Assembly: GCF_014650915.1 (NCBI RefSeq)
Contig: NZ_BMVW01000005.1
Location: 1-64,000 of the forward strand
DNA length: 64,000 bases
Direction: 5' to 3'
DNA from: Streptomyces poonensis
Lineage (GTDB): Bacteria; Actinomycetota; Actinomycetes; Streptomycetales; Streptomycetaceae
Part shown: one piece after another, positions 57,129 to 64,000 of the stretch
Layout of the letters: every line of letters begins with the position of its first letter
Position numbering within the stretch: the first letter of the stretch is position 1
Translations under genes and position numbers: made by a program
Notes under the pieces: model-generated
What the model was told of the DNA's origin: nothing
The model's input: the letters and a program-made list of their open reading frames with translations, nothing else
Databases searched by the model: none

Positions 57129-58391
57129 TCACACGGTGTCCGCGGCGGCAGCCGTCCGGCTGTCGACCGGCAGGATCGCGTGGACCCGGAAGCCGCCGCC
57201 GTAGCGGGGGCCCGCGGTGCAGGTGCCGCCGAGCGCGGTGACGCGTTCCCGCATGCCGAGCAGGCCGTGCCCGCCGCTGTCCTCGACCGGCCCGTGCCCG
57301 CTTTCGGCGCGGGCGCCGTCGTCGGCGCGGCCGGCGCGGGTGCCCGTGCCGTCGTCGAGCACCGTGATCTCGATGTCCGGTCCCACCCGGACGACGCTGA
57401 CCTCGGCCTTCGCCGCCGGGCCCGCGTGCTTGCGCACGTTGGTGAGGGCCTCCTGGATGACGCGGTACGCGGCGAGGTCGACGGCGGCCGGGAGTTCGGT
57501 GCCGTGGTCGGCGCGGGCGACCTCGACGGTCAGCCCCGCGTTGCGGAAGGTGCCGGCGAGCTCGTCCAGCCGGTTCAGGCCGGGGGCGGGCTCGGTGGGG
57601 GCCTCCGGGTCACCGGACTGCCGCAGCAGACCGACCGTGGCGCGGAGCTCGTCGAGCGCCGAACGGCTGGCCTCGCGGACGTGCGCGAGGGCCTCCTTGG
57701 CCTGGTCGGGGCGCTTGTCCATGACGTGGGCGGCCACCCCCGCCTGCACGTTGACCAGCGCGATGTGATGGGCGACGACGTCATGCAGGTCCCGGGCGAT
57801 CCGGAGGCGCTCCTCGGCGACCCGTCGGCGGGCCTCCTCCTCACGGGTGCGTTCGGCCCGGTCGGCGCGTTCCCTTATGGCGTTCACGAAGGCCCGGCGG
57901 CTGCGGACCGCGTCCCCGGCCGCGGCGGCCATGCCGGTCCAGGCGAAGAGGCCGAGGTTCTCCTGGGCGTACCAGGGCAGCGGCCCGGCGAGCATGGCGA
58001 CACCCGTCAGGACCACCATGGTGAGCAGGCCCACCCGCCAGGTGGTGGGGCGGTCGGTGGCGGACGCGACGGTGTACAGGGCGACGACCACGGACATCGC
58101 CAGCGGGGCGCGGGGACCGCCGGTGGTGAACTCGGCGAGGGCGAACACCACGGTGACGGCCAGCACGGGCACGGGCGAGCGGCGCCGCAGGATCAGTGCC
58201 GCCGCGGCGAGGACCATGAGCGCCAGACCGAGCGGTTCGGGCGTACGGGCGCCCCACTTCGCGCCGGCCTCCGCGTGCGGGTCGACGAACGAGCCGACGA
58301 TCATGCAGACCAGGACACCGGCCGCCAGAACCGCGTCCGGCGCCAGAGGGTGCGCCCTGAGCCAGGACCTGACGCGCTGGAAGGTGCTCAC
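57129..58391 (-). CDS. NarX/LiaS-type sensor histidine kinase
   Basis: A 420-residue membrane kinase. Four or five hydrophobic segments (about residues 18-165) with short loops are followed by HisKA_3 (RLRIARDLHDVVAHHIALV, phosphoacceptor His) and HATPase_c (EALTNVRKHAG, DDGTGT, HGLLGMRERVTALGG). Typical of actinobacterial DesK-like sensors that detect membrane state. The GTG start at 58391 lacks an obvious ribosome site. The regulator gene lies 400 bp downstream on the same strand. Confidence 0.93.
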   Translation of the reverse strand: MSTFQRVRSWLRAHPLAPDAVLAAGVLVCMIVGSFVDPHAEAGAKWGARTPEPLGLALMVLAAAALILRRRSPVPVLAVTVVFALAEFTTGGPRAPLAMSVVVALYTVASATDRPTTWRVGLLTMVVLTGVAMLAGPLPWYAQENLGLFAWTGMAAAAGDAVRSRRAFVNAIRERADRAERTREEEARRRVAEERLRIARDLHDVVAHHIALVNVQAGVAAHVMDKRPDQAKEALAHVREASRSALDELRATVGLLRQSGDPEAPTEPAPGLNRLDELAGTFRNAGLTVEVARADHGTELPAAVDLAAYRVIQEALTNVRKHAGPAAKAEVSVVRVGPDIEITVLDDGTGTRAGRADDGARAESGHGPVEDSGGHGLLGMRERVTALGGTCTAGPRYGGGFRVHAILPVDSRTAAAADTV

Positions 58392-58532
58392 GACTGCTTA
58401 CGGTACGGGGTCGTCACAGGCGGCGGTGCGGAAGTACGGGCGCCCGGGCGGCCTCGTCCCCGGGATCTCCGGCCGGGAATCGGCACGCACAGGCCGGTCC
58501 GCGGCTCTTCCCTCCGTCAGCCGCCCCGGCCG

Positions 58533-58811
58533 TCAGCCCGGGATCAGTCCGTCACCCTGCAGCAGCTCCCTGACCTCGTCCAGGGTCGCGTCCGGCGACG
58601 GCAGGATCAGCTCGGACGGCTCCAGGGAGTCGTCCGGCAGCGGTGTGCCCAGCTCACGGACCTTGTCCAGCAGGGCATGGAGCGTACGGCGGAAGCCTGG
58701 ACCGTCACCGCCCTCCATCTCCGCGAGCAGTTCGTCGTCCAGCTTGTTCAGTTCGGCGAGGTGGCCGTCGGCCAGCCTCACCTGCCCCTCCCCCATGATC
58801 CGTACGATCAT
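58533..58811 (-). CDS. pspAA: PspA-associated protein PspAA
   Basis: A 92-residue partner protein (MIVRIMGEGQVRLADGHLAE, with a DLVD-like acid cluster and a C-terminal helix) found next to PspA in Actinobacteria. ATG 58811 lies 40 bp after the pspA stop on the same strand, so the two are probably co-transcribed. Its exact function is not settled. Confidence 0.88.
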   Translation of the reverse strand: MIVRIMGEGQVRLADGHLAELNKLDDELLAEMEGGDGPGFRRTLHALLDKVRELGTPLPDDSLEPSELILPSPDATLDEVRELLQGDGLIPG

Positions 58812-58851
58812 GTCGCCCTCCTGAAGGCGTGGGAATCCGTACCGTGACCGG

Positions 58852-59655
58852 TCACTGCTTGTCGAAACGCGGGGTGTCCTGCTGCTGGGGCTGTGCCTGG
58901 GCCTGACCCTGGCCCGTGCCGCCCTCGATCGCCTGCTGCCCGGCCGTGGTGCCCCCGGCCAGCTCGGCCTTCATGCGCTGCAGCTCCAGCTCCACGTCCG
59001 TACCGCCGGAGAGCCGGTCCAGCTCGGCCTGGATGTCGTCCTTGTGCATCCCGGTCGGGTCGTCCAGGGCACCGGAGGCGAGGAGCTCGTCGATGGCGCC
59101 GGCCCGGGCCTGCATCTGGGCCGTCTTGTCCTCCGCGCGCTGGATGGCGAGGCCGACGTCGCCCATCTCCTCGGAGATACCGGAGAACGCCTCGCCGATC
59201 CGGGTCTGTGCCTGGGCCGCGGTGTACGTGGCCTTGATGGTCTCCTTCTTGGTGCGGAAGGCGTCCACCTTGGCCTGCAGCCGCTGGGCGGCCAGGGTGA
59301 GCTTCTCCTCCTCGCCCTGGAGCGTGGCGTGCTGCGTCTCCAGGTCCGTCACCTGCTGCTGGAGCGCCGCACGGCGGGAGAGCGCCTCGCGGGCCAGGTC
59401 CTCACGGCCCAGCGCGAGCGCCTTGCGGCCCTGGTCCTCCAGCTTGGAGGACTGCGACTGGAGCTGGTTGAGCTGGAGCTCCAGGCGCTTGCGGGAGGTG
59501 GCCACGTCGGCGACGCCGCGACGCACCTTCTGGAGCAGCTCCAACTGCTTCTGATACGAGTAATCAAGGGTTTCGCGCGGGTCCTCGGCCCGGTCAAGGG
59601 CCTTGTTCGCCTTCGCGCGGAAGATCATCCCCATACGCTTCATGACACCGCTCAT
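58852..59655 (-). CDS. pspA: Phage shock protein A / IM30 family membrane stress protein
   Basis: A 267-residue peripheral membrane protein that forms oligomers and protects the membrane under stress. The family core is clear: MGMIFRAKANKALDRAEDP (amphipathic helix), then long coiled-coil helices to about residue 215. The C-terminal region (about 220-267) is Gly/Gln-rich (GQGQAQAQPQQQ), unlike the proteobacterial protein. ATG 59655 (MSGVMKR) or ATG 59643 (MKRMGM) are both possible. Upstream, a sigma-E-like promoter sequence may drive it. Confidence 0.93.
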   Translation of the reverse strand: MSGVMKRMGMIFRAKANKALDRAEDPRETLDYSYQKQLELLQKVRRGVADVATSRKRLELQLNQLQSQSSKLEDQGRKALALGREDLAREALSRRAALQQQVTDLETQHATLQGEEEKLTLAAQRLQAKVDAFRTKKETIKATYTAAQAQTRIGEAFSGISEEMGDVGLAIQRAEDKTAQMQARAGAIDELLASGALDDPTGMHKDDIQAELDRLSGGTDVELELQRMKAELAGGTTAGQQAIEGGTGQGQAQAQPQQQDTPRFDKQ

Positions 59656-59922
59656 GGGCTTCGCGCGCCCCCTTCTGACCGACTCCAGCTCCAGCGACTG
59701 CAACAGAACCAACGGTACGGGTTCTGCATCCATTACCGCACTGTTCGGGGACGGATGCGCTCCTCCCCAAGGACGACTGCGGACGGCACCGATCCGGCGC
59801 AGGGAGGACATGTCTCCCGGGTACGCATACGGGACGGGTCCCGGAAACGCTCAGGTTTCCTCCTGTTTCCCCGTGCCTCCCCGTGCGTTTCGTGTGGGAC
59901 ATGGCCGCTTTCGTCCCCTTTA

Positions 59923-59950
59923 CAGACGTCCGGTGTTGCCGGATCGTTCC
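59923..59950 (-). promoter_or_regulatory. Candidate ECF (sigma-E-like) promoter upstream of pspA
   Basis: On the minus strand GGAAC (59950-59946) is followed after 17 bp by CGTCTG (59928-59923), a good match to the GGAAC-N16/17-CGTCT pattern of envelope-stress ECF sigma factors. It lies about 260 bp before pspA, giving a long leader. I see no gene or strong hairpin in that leader; an in-frame extension of pspA to 59811 is not supported. Confidence 0.42.
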
Positions 59951-59997
59951 CCACCGGGCTGGGGTCCATGCGGGCGCACCCCGTACCCTTGGTTTTT

Positions 59998-60597
59998 GTG
60001 TTCCGTAGCCGTGCCAAGGATGAGAAGGCCCAGGCCGCCGCACAGGCGCCGGTGACCGACTCCAAGCAGACCCGCGACCCGCAGGCCCCCAAGGGCCGCC
60101 CCACGCCGAAGCGCAGTGAGGCCCGTACGCAGCGCCGCAGCGTCGCCAACACGCCGACGACGCGCAAGGAGGCCGCCAAGCGCAACCGCGACGAGCGGCG
60201 TGCCGCGATGGAGCGGCAGCGCCAGGCGCTGGCGAGCGGCGACGAGCGCTATCTGCCCGCGCGCGACAAGGGCCCGGTGCGGAAGTACGCGCGCGACTTC
60301 GTGGACTCGCGGTTCGCGATCGCGGAGTGGTTCCTGCCGATGGCCGTGGTCATCCTCGTACTGAGCATGGTGCGGGTGCCCGCGCTGCAGAACGTCGCGC
60401 TGCTGCTGTGGCTCTTCGTGATCGTCCTGATCGTCGTCGACTCGGTCGTCACCGGCATCCGGCTGAAGAAGCAGCTGAACACCCGCTTCCCGAACGAGAA
60501 CAAGCGCGGCGCCGTCGCCTACGCGCTGATGCGCACCCTTCAGATGCGTCGCCTCAGGCTGCCGAAGCCGCAGGTCAAGCGCGGAGAGCGGCCCTGA
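59998..60597 (+). CDS. DUF3043 membrane protein
   Basis: A 199-residue protein with a charged, disordered N-terminal half (KQTRDPQAPKGRPTPKRSEA) and two membrane segments (about 103-122 and 128-148), then a basic tail. The family is common in Actinobacteria. GTG 59998 gives MFRSRAKDEK. TACCCT (59984-59989) lies 7-9 nt upstream, so the mRNA is probably leaderless. Function unknown. The next gene starts within its stop codon. Confidence 0.86.
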   Translation: MFRSRAKDEKAQAAAQAPVTDSKQTRDPQAPKGRPTPKRSEARTQRRSVANTPTTRKEAAKRNRDERRAAMERQRQALASGDERYLPARDKGPVRKYARDFVDSRFAIAEWFLPMAVVILVLSMVRVPALQNVALLLWLFVIVLIVVDSVVTGIRLKKQLNTRFPNENKRGAVAYALMRTLQMRRLRLPKPQVKRGERP

Positions 60598-61430
60598 GCG
60601 CAACGTCTTTCGCCCAGGGCGCGGCGGACACCGGGGCCGGCGGCTGGGACCGGCTGCGCGAGACGGTACGGCAGGAGCTGGTGACCCGGCAGCTCGACGA
60701 GCAGATAGCCGGGCGGTTCCCGGTCGGGCAGCGGCTGCGGGTGCTGGACGTGGGCATGGGCCGGGGCGCGCAGGCGCTGCGGCTGGCGCGTGCCGGGCAC
60801 GCGGTGACCGGCGTCGAGCGGGATCCGCAGATGGTCGCGGTCGTCCGTGAGGCGCTCGCCGCGCAGCCGGAGGGCGTCCGCGGCCGGGTCCGGGTCGTCG
60901 AGGGCGACGGCCGCGACACGGGCGTGCACTTCCTGCCGGGCAGCTTCGACGTGGTGCTGTGCCACGGTGTGCTGATGCACATCGAGGAGCCGGACCCGCT
61001 GCTGGCGGGCCTGGCACGGATGCTCGCCCCCGGCGGGCTGCTCTCGCTCCTCGTGCGCAACGGGGACACCCCCGCCCTGCGGCCGGCGCTCACCGGTGAC
61101 TGGGCGGGGACACTGGCCGCCCTGGACACACCCGCGCACACCCCCAGGATCCCGGCGGCGCCCGAACACGGTGAGTCCCCGTCACGGCCGGGGCTCGAGG
61201 TGTGGGCGGACCGGCTGGGTTCGCTGACGGCCACGCTCGCCGGGATCGGGGCGCCCCTGCACACCTGGTACGGGGTGCGGGTCTTCACGGATCTCACGGC
61301 GGGCGGCACGGCGCTTCCCGGAACGCCCCAGGACATGGTCGCGCTGCTCGCGGCGGAGGACCGGGCGGGCCGGACGGACCCGTACCGGCGGGTGGCGGCG
61401 CTGCTGCACCTGTGCGGGGTGCGGGGCTGA
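60594..61430 (+). CDS. Class I SAM-dependent methyltransferase, likely CTG start
   Basis: A 278-residue methyltransferase. SAM-binding motifs: VLDVGMGRGAQALRLA (motif I), VTGVERDPQM (acidic, motif II), RVVEGDGRD and FDVVLCHGVLMHIEEPDPLL. No ATG or GTG lies near the family start; the CTG at 60594 overlaps the previous stop (CTGA) and has GGAGAG about 6 nt upstream, so I infer a CTG start with coupling. The next alternative, GTG near 60680, would cut off a helix (WDRLRETVRQEL). The substrate is unknown. Confidence 0.85.
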   Translation: MSATSFAQGAADTGAGGWDRLRETVRQELVTRQLDEQIAGRFPVGQRLRVLDVGMGRGAQALRLARAGHAVTGVERDPQMVAVVREALAAQPEGVRGRVRVVEGDGRDTGVHFLPGSFDVVLCHGVLMHIEEPDPLLAGLARMLAPGGLLSLLVRNGDTPALRPALTGDWAGTLAALDTPAHTPRIPAAPEHGESPSRPGLEVWADRLGSLTATLAGIGAPLHTWYGVRVFTDLTAGGTALPGTPQDMVALLAAEDRAGRTDPYRRVAALLHLCGVRG

Positions 61431-61439
61431 CGTCCCCGG

Positions 61440-61476
61440 GGGCGCCGGGAGGTCCCGCGGCGTTCCCGCGGCGCCC
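61440..61476 (+). terminator. Possible terminator after the methyltransferase gene
   Basis: GGGCGCCG (61440-61447) pairs with CGGCGCCC (61469-61476) with a 21-nt loop that holds a small CCGCGG palindrome. Weak. Confidence 0.4.
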
Positions 61477-61529
61477 GTTCGGGCGCACATCCCGTGCCCG
61501 GACCGCCGCCGCACGGTGAGACTCGGGCC

Positions 61530-62615
61530 ATGGACGTATCCGTGTGCCCGCCCCGCCCGCACGCCCTCCGGCCGCTGGCCCCCGTGACCGTCGCCGCTCT
61601 CCTCCTCCTCTCCGGCTCCGGGTGCTCCGGCGACCGGGCGCCCGTCACGCGGGACGGCGCGACCACCGCCCGGGCCGCCGCGCCCCGGGCGGCCAACGGG
61701 CTGGAGGACGACTACCGCAAGGTGGTCGACGACGTGCTGCCCTCGGTCGTGCAGATCCAGGCGAGCGACGACCTCGGGTCGGGGGTGGTGTACGACGGCA
61801 AGGGGCACATCGTCACGAACGCGCACGTGGTGGGCGACGCGCGGACGTTCCGGGTGACGACGGCCAACAGCGGGGACGTGCTCAGCGCGCGGCTCGTGTA
61901 CGCGTACCCCGAGCAGGACCTCGCCGTGATCCGGCTGAACGACGTGCCGGACGGGCTGAAGGCGGCGTCCTTCGCCGACTCGTCCGGAGTCGACGTGGGC
62001 CAGATCGTGCTCGCCATGGGGTCACCGCTCGGGCTGTCGTCCAGTGTGACGCAGGGGATCGTGTCGGCCACCGGGCGCACGGTGACCGAGAGCAGCTCGG
62101 GCGGGGGCACGGGGGCGACCATCCCGAACATGGTGCAGACGTCCGCGGCGATCAACCCCGGCAACAGCGGCGGTGCCCTCGTCGGCCTCGACGGCCGGGT
62201 CATCGGCATTCCCACGCTCGCCGCGACCAATTCCGGGCTCGGCGAGGGCGCGGCGCCCGGGATCGGTTTCGCCATCCCCTCGTCCATGGTGCGGACGGTC
62301 GCCGACCAGATCGTCAAGCACGGCCGGGTGACCGACTCGGGCCGGGCGGCGCTCGGCATCACCGGCCGTACGCTCGTCGGCGGCGACTACCGGCCCGTCG
62401 GGGTGGCCGTCGTCTCGGTGGAAGGGGGCGGCGCGGCCGACAAGGCCGGTCTCAGGGCCGGAGACGTCATCACGGCGCTGGACGACACCGACATCACCAC
62501 CTTCACATCCCTCTCCGAGGCCCTGGCCGGCAAGCGTCCGGGCGACCGGGCGGCCGTCTCCTATCTGCGGGACGACGACAAGAGGACGGCCGAGGTGACG
62601 CTCGGGGAGCATTAG
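61530..62615 (+). CDS. HtrA-type serine protease lipoprotein with PDZ domain
   Basis: A 361-residue trypsin-like protease. A signal peptide ends in a lipobox, LLSGSGC. The protease domain (about 60-260) shows the triad in VTNAHVVG (His), YPEQDLAVIRL (Asp) and NPGNSGGALVG (Ser), followed by one PDZ domain (about 275-355; VSVEGGGAADKAGLRAGDVI). It is anchored on the outer face of the membrane and should degrade misfolded envelope proteins. ATG 61530 follows GGTGAG. Convergent with a small gene, with a strong terminator between. Confidence 0.94.
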   Translation: MDVSVCPPRPHALRPLAPVTVAALLLLSGSGCSGDRAPVTRDGATTARAAAPRAANGLEDDYRKVVDDVLPSVVQIQASDDLGSGVVYDGKGHIVTNAHVVGDARTFRVTTANSGDVLSARLVYAYPEQDLAVIRLNDVPDGLKAASFADSSGVDVGQIVLAMGSPLGLSSSVTQGIVSATGRTVTESSSGGGTGATIPNMVQTSAAINPGNSGGALVGLDGRVIGIPTLAATNSGLGEGAAPGIGFAIPSSMVRTVADQIVKHGRVTDSGRAALGITGRTLVGGDYRPVGVAVVSVEGGGAADKAGLRAGDVITALDDTDITTFTSLSEALAGKRPGDRAAVSYLRDDDKRTAEVTLGEH

Positions 62616-62640
62616 GCGCGATGCGGGCCCGCGCGGCCCG

Positions 62641-62667
62641 GGTCCGCCGCTCCACGAGCGGCGGACC
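62641..62667. terminator. Terminator between convergent protease and small gene
   Basis: A perfect 12-bp stem, GGTCCGCCGCTC (62641-62652) with GAGCGGCGGACC (62656-62667), and a CAC loop. Confidence 0.82.
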
Positions 62668-62682
62668 GGGCAGCCCGTCGCC

Positions 62683-62895
62683 CTACGCGTTCTCCGCGTG
62701 CAGGCTCATCGGCCCGTAGATCTCCGTGGTGTCCTCGTACAGCCGGACCTGGTCCGCACCGCCTTCCAGCAGGGCCTTCCAGTGCTCGCCGATCCAGGAC
62801 TCCGCGTCCCCCTGAGTGGTGAACTCCTCGGGCTGCACCGCGGGCTGGACCTCCGTCCCGTCGGCCTTCTCGAACCGCCACGTCCATGCCGCCAT
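62683..62895 (-). CDS. Small conserved actinobacterial protein
   Basis: A 70-residue acidic protein, MAAWTWRFEKADGTEVQP then PEEFTTQGDAESWIGEHWKA, ending in a short tail. Conserved aromatic residues suggest a compact fold. ATG 62895 follows GGAGGCTCAC, an excellent ribosome site. No function is known to me. It is divergent from the CobU-like gene. Confidence 0.84.
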   Translation of the reverse strand: MAAWTWRFEKADGTEVQPAVQPEEFTTQGDAESWIGEHWKALLEGGADQVRLYEDTTEIYGPMSLHAENA

Positions 62896-63020
62896 GTGAG
62901 CCTCCGTAAGTACCGGCCCGGCGCCGGAGGCGGTGCCGGGCAAGATCCGGTTCCTGTCCGAAGCCTAGTCGGACGCGCAAGACCTGCGAGGACTCGGCGG
63001 GACACGAGAAAATCAGCCGC

Positions 63021-64000
63021 GTGGAACTGACACTGCTCGGCACCGGCGCCCCCGCGGGACTTCCCCGCCCCGACTGTCCCTGCGCGGCCTGCGCGACCGC
63101 CCAGGGCACCGACGCCCGGGCGGCGACCGCGCTGCTGGTGGACGGGACGCTGCTGCTCGATCTGACGCCCGGTGCCGCCCTCGCCGCCGCCCGCTCCGGG
63201 CACACCCTGGCCGGCGTACGGCAGGTGCTGCTCTCGCATCCGCACGAGGGGCCCGCGGTCGAGGTCCCGGCGGGGCTGCCGCAGCCGGGGCGGGTGCCGG
63301 ACGGGCGGGAGCTGGCGCTGATGAGCGGGCACCGGGTGCGGGCGCTGGCGTTGGACGCGCCGGGGACGGGGTACGCCGTGACGGGACCGGACGGGCAGCG
63401 GCTGCTGTACCTGCCGCCGGGGGCCGCGCCGGCCGGACTGGAGGAGTGGCCGTCCGAGCCGTACGCGATGGTGCTGCTGGACGTGATCGGGCGGCCGGAC
63501 GCGCTGGCGCGGCTGCGGGCGGTGGGGGCGGCCGGCCCCACCACCGACGTCATCGCCGTGCACCTCGACCACGACGTGCCGCCGGGCGCCGAGCTGCGCC
63601 GCCGGCTGGCCGCGGCCGGGGCACGGGCCGTGCCGGACGGCACGACGCTGGACGTGGGCGCCTACGAGGACGTCCCCGACGTACCGCGGCGCACCCTCGT
63701 GCTGGGCGGGGCGCGCTCGGGCAAGTCGGTGGAGGCGGAGCGGCGGCTGGAGGCGTTCCCGGACGTGCTCTACGTGGCGACGGGCGGCACCCGGAACGGG
63801 GACGGCGAGTGGGCGGCCCGGGTCGCCGCGCACCGGGAGCGGCGGCCTGGCTCCTGGCGCACGGCCGAGACCTGCGACCTCGTACCGCTGTTGAAGGAGG
63901 ACGGGCCGCCGCTGCTGATCGACTGTCTGTCGCTGTGGCTGACCGACGCGATGGACTCCGTGGGCGCGTGGGACGACGCCGAGTGGGCCGACGGCGGCGA
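63021..64000 (+). CDS. cobU: MBL-like domain - adenosylcobinamide kinase (CobU) fusion, partial
   Basis: 326 codons visible before the window ends. The N-terminal ~220 residues resemble the beta-lactamase/PhnP fold (VELTLLGTGAPAGLPRPDC, LLSHPHEGPAVEV), but the metal motif HXHXDH is replaced by HPHEG, so catalysis is doubtful. From about residue 225, the CobU/CobP domain begins with the P-loop LVLGGARSGKS (Lys about 235), then ATGG, AAHRERR (the guanylylated His) and LLIDCLSLWLTD (Walker B-like). CobU phosphorylates adenosylcobinamide and attaches GMP. GTG 63021 is the start. Confidence 0.88.
   Translation, partial: MELTLLGTGAPAGLPRPDCPCAACATAQGTDARAATALLVDGTLLLDLTPGAALAAARSGHTLAGVRQVLLSHPHEGPAVEVPAGLPQPGRVPDGRELALMSGHRVRALALDAPGTGYAVTGPDGQRLLYLPPGAAPAGLEEWPSEPYAMVLLDVIGRPDALARLRAVGAAGPTTDVIAVHLDHDVPPGAELRRRLAAAGARAVPDGTTLDVGAYEDVPDVPRRTLVLGGARSGKSVEAERRLEAFPDVLYVATGGTRNGDGEWAARVAAHRERRPGSWRTAETCDLVPLLKEDGPPLLIDCLSLWLTDAMDSVGAWDDAEWADGG

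Noticed and set aside
59656..59811. N-terminal extension of PspA to an ATG at 59811
   Set aside because: The added 52 residues have no family likeness and poor codon bias. PspA proteins begin at the MKRMGMIFRAK region.
1..64000. tRNA, rRNA, CRISPR array, IS elements or prophage
   Set aside because: I found no cloverleaf-like stretch, spacer-repeat array, transposase, integrase or terminal inverted repeats. Gene content is typical of the conserved chromosomal core. Small RNAs cannot be ruled out by eye.

Overview
The window is a GC-rich actinobacterial chromosome segment, almost certainly from a Streptomyces. Third codon positions are nearly all G or C, GTG starts are common, there is a fused trpEG with a tryptophan attenuator, a glkA/SCO2127-type pair, a diheme QcrC, an actinobacterial CtaF, and PspA next to PspAA. 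From memory, the gene order resembles the S. coelicolor SCO2115 to about SCO2175 core region; I could not check this. I see no insertion sequence, prophage, tRNA, rRNA, CRISPR array or secondary-metabolite cluster. Both window ends fall inside genes: a class II DAHP synthase at the left and a CobU-type protein at the right.

Layout. 1-2.7 kb: aromatic amino-acid entry, with DAHP synthase divergent from trpL, the attenuator and trpEG. 2.7-9.4 kb: a 6-phosphofructokinase with a PPi-type signature, an acyltransferase/histidine kinase/LuxR-type regulator run, an alpha/beta hydrolase, a small membrane protein and an EEP-family phosphohydrolase. 9.4-13.9 kb: glucokinase with its upstream partner, an ArsA-like ATPase, a START-like protein and a phosphoesterase. 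14.1-18.5 kb: acyl-CoA ligase, a PimB-like mannosyltransferase and a GT87 polyprenol-dependent transferase. 18.5-25.4 kb: a metallopeptidase-like lipoprotein, two paralogous NlpC/P60 wall hydrolases, a NYN RNase, a zinc ribbon, a rhomboid protease and a stand-alone Lrp ligand domain. 25.5-33 kb: a secreted acidic protein, an OmpR-type two-component system, a DASS transporter, glycerate kinase and a beta-propeller Ser/Thr kinase. 33-36 kb: a class V aminotransferase, a candidate small gene and trpD.

36-45.4 kb is the aerobic respiratory core: ctaE-qcrC-qcrA-qcrB and ctaC-ctaD-ctaF, two minus-strand operons with 4-nt start/stop overlaps that encode the bcc-aa3 supercomplex. A receiver-like protein and an L,D-transpeptidase lie between them. 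45.8-52.5 kb: a cysteine desulfurase-TusA fusion, a PfkB-family kinase, small and secreted proteins, then ErpA divergent from NadA (sulfur, Fe-S and NAD supply). 52.7-58.4 kb: an RND pump and a NarL-type two-component system. 58.5-64 kb: PspAA/PspA envelope stress proteins, a DUF3043 membrane protein, a methyltransferase that probably starts at CTG, a PDZ serine protease lipoprotein and the MBL-like/CobU fusion.

Most of this is conserved housekeeping sequence. The parts that stand out are regulatory: a near-leaderless Trp attenuator, 11-bp-phased direct repeats on both sides of the OmpR-type system, a palindrome over the ctaE start codon, inverted TGACGT sites before nadA, an ECF-like promoter before pspA, and many long hairpin terminators.
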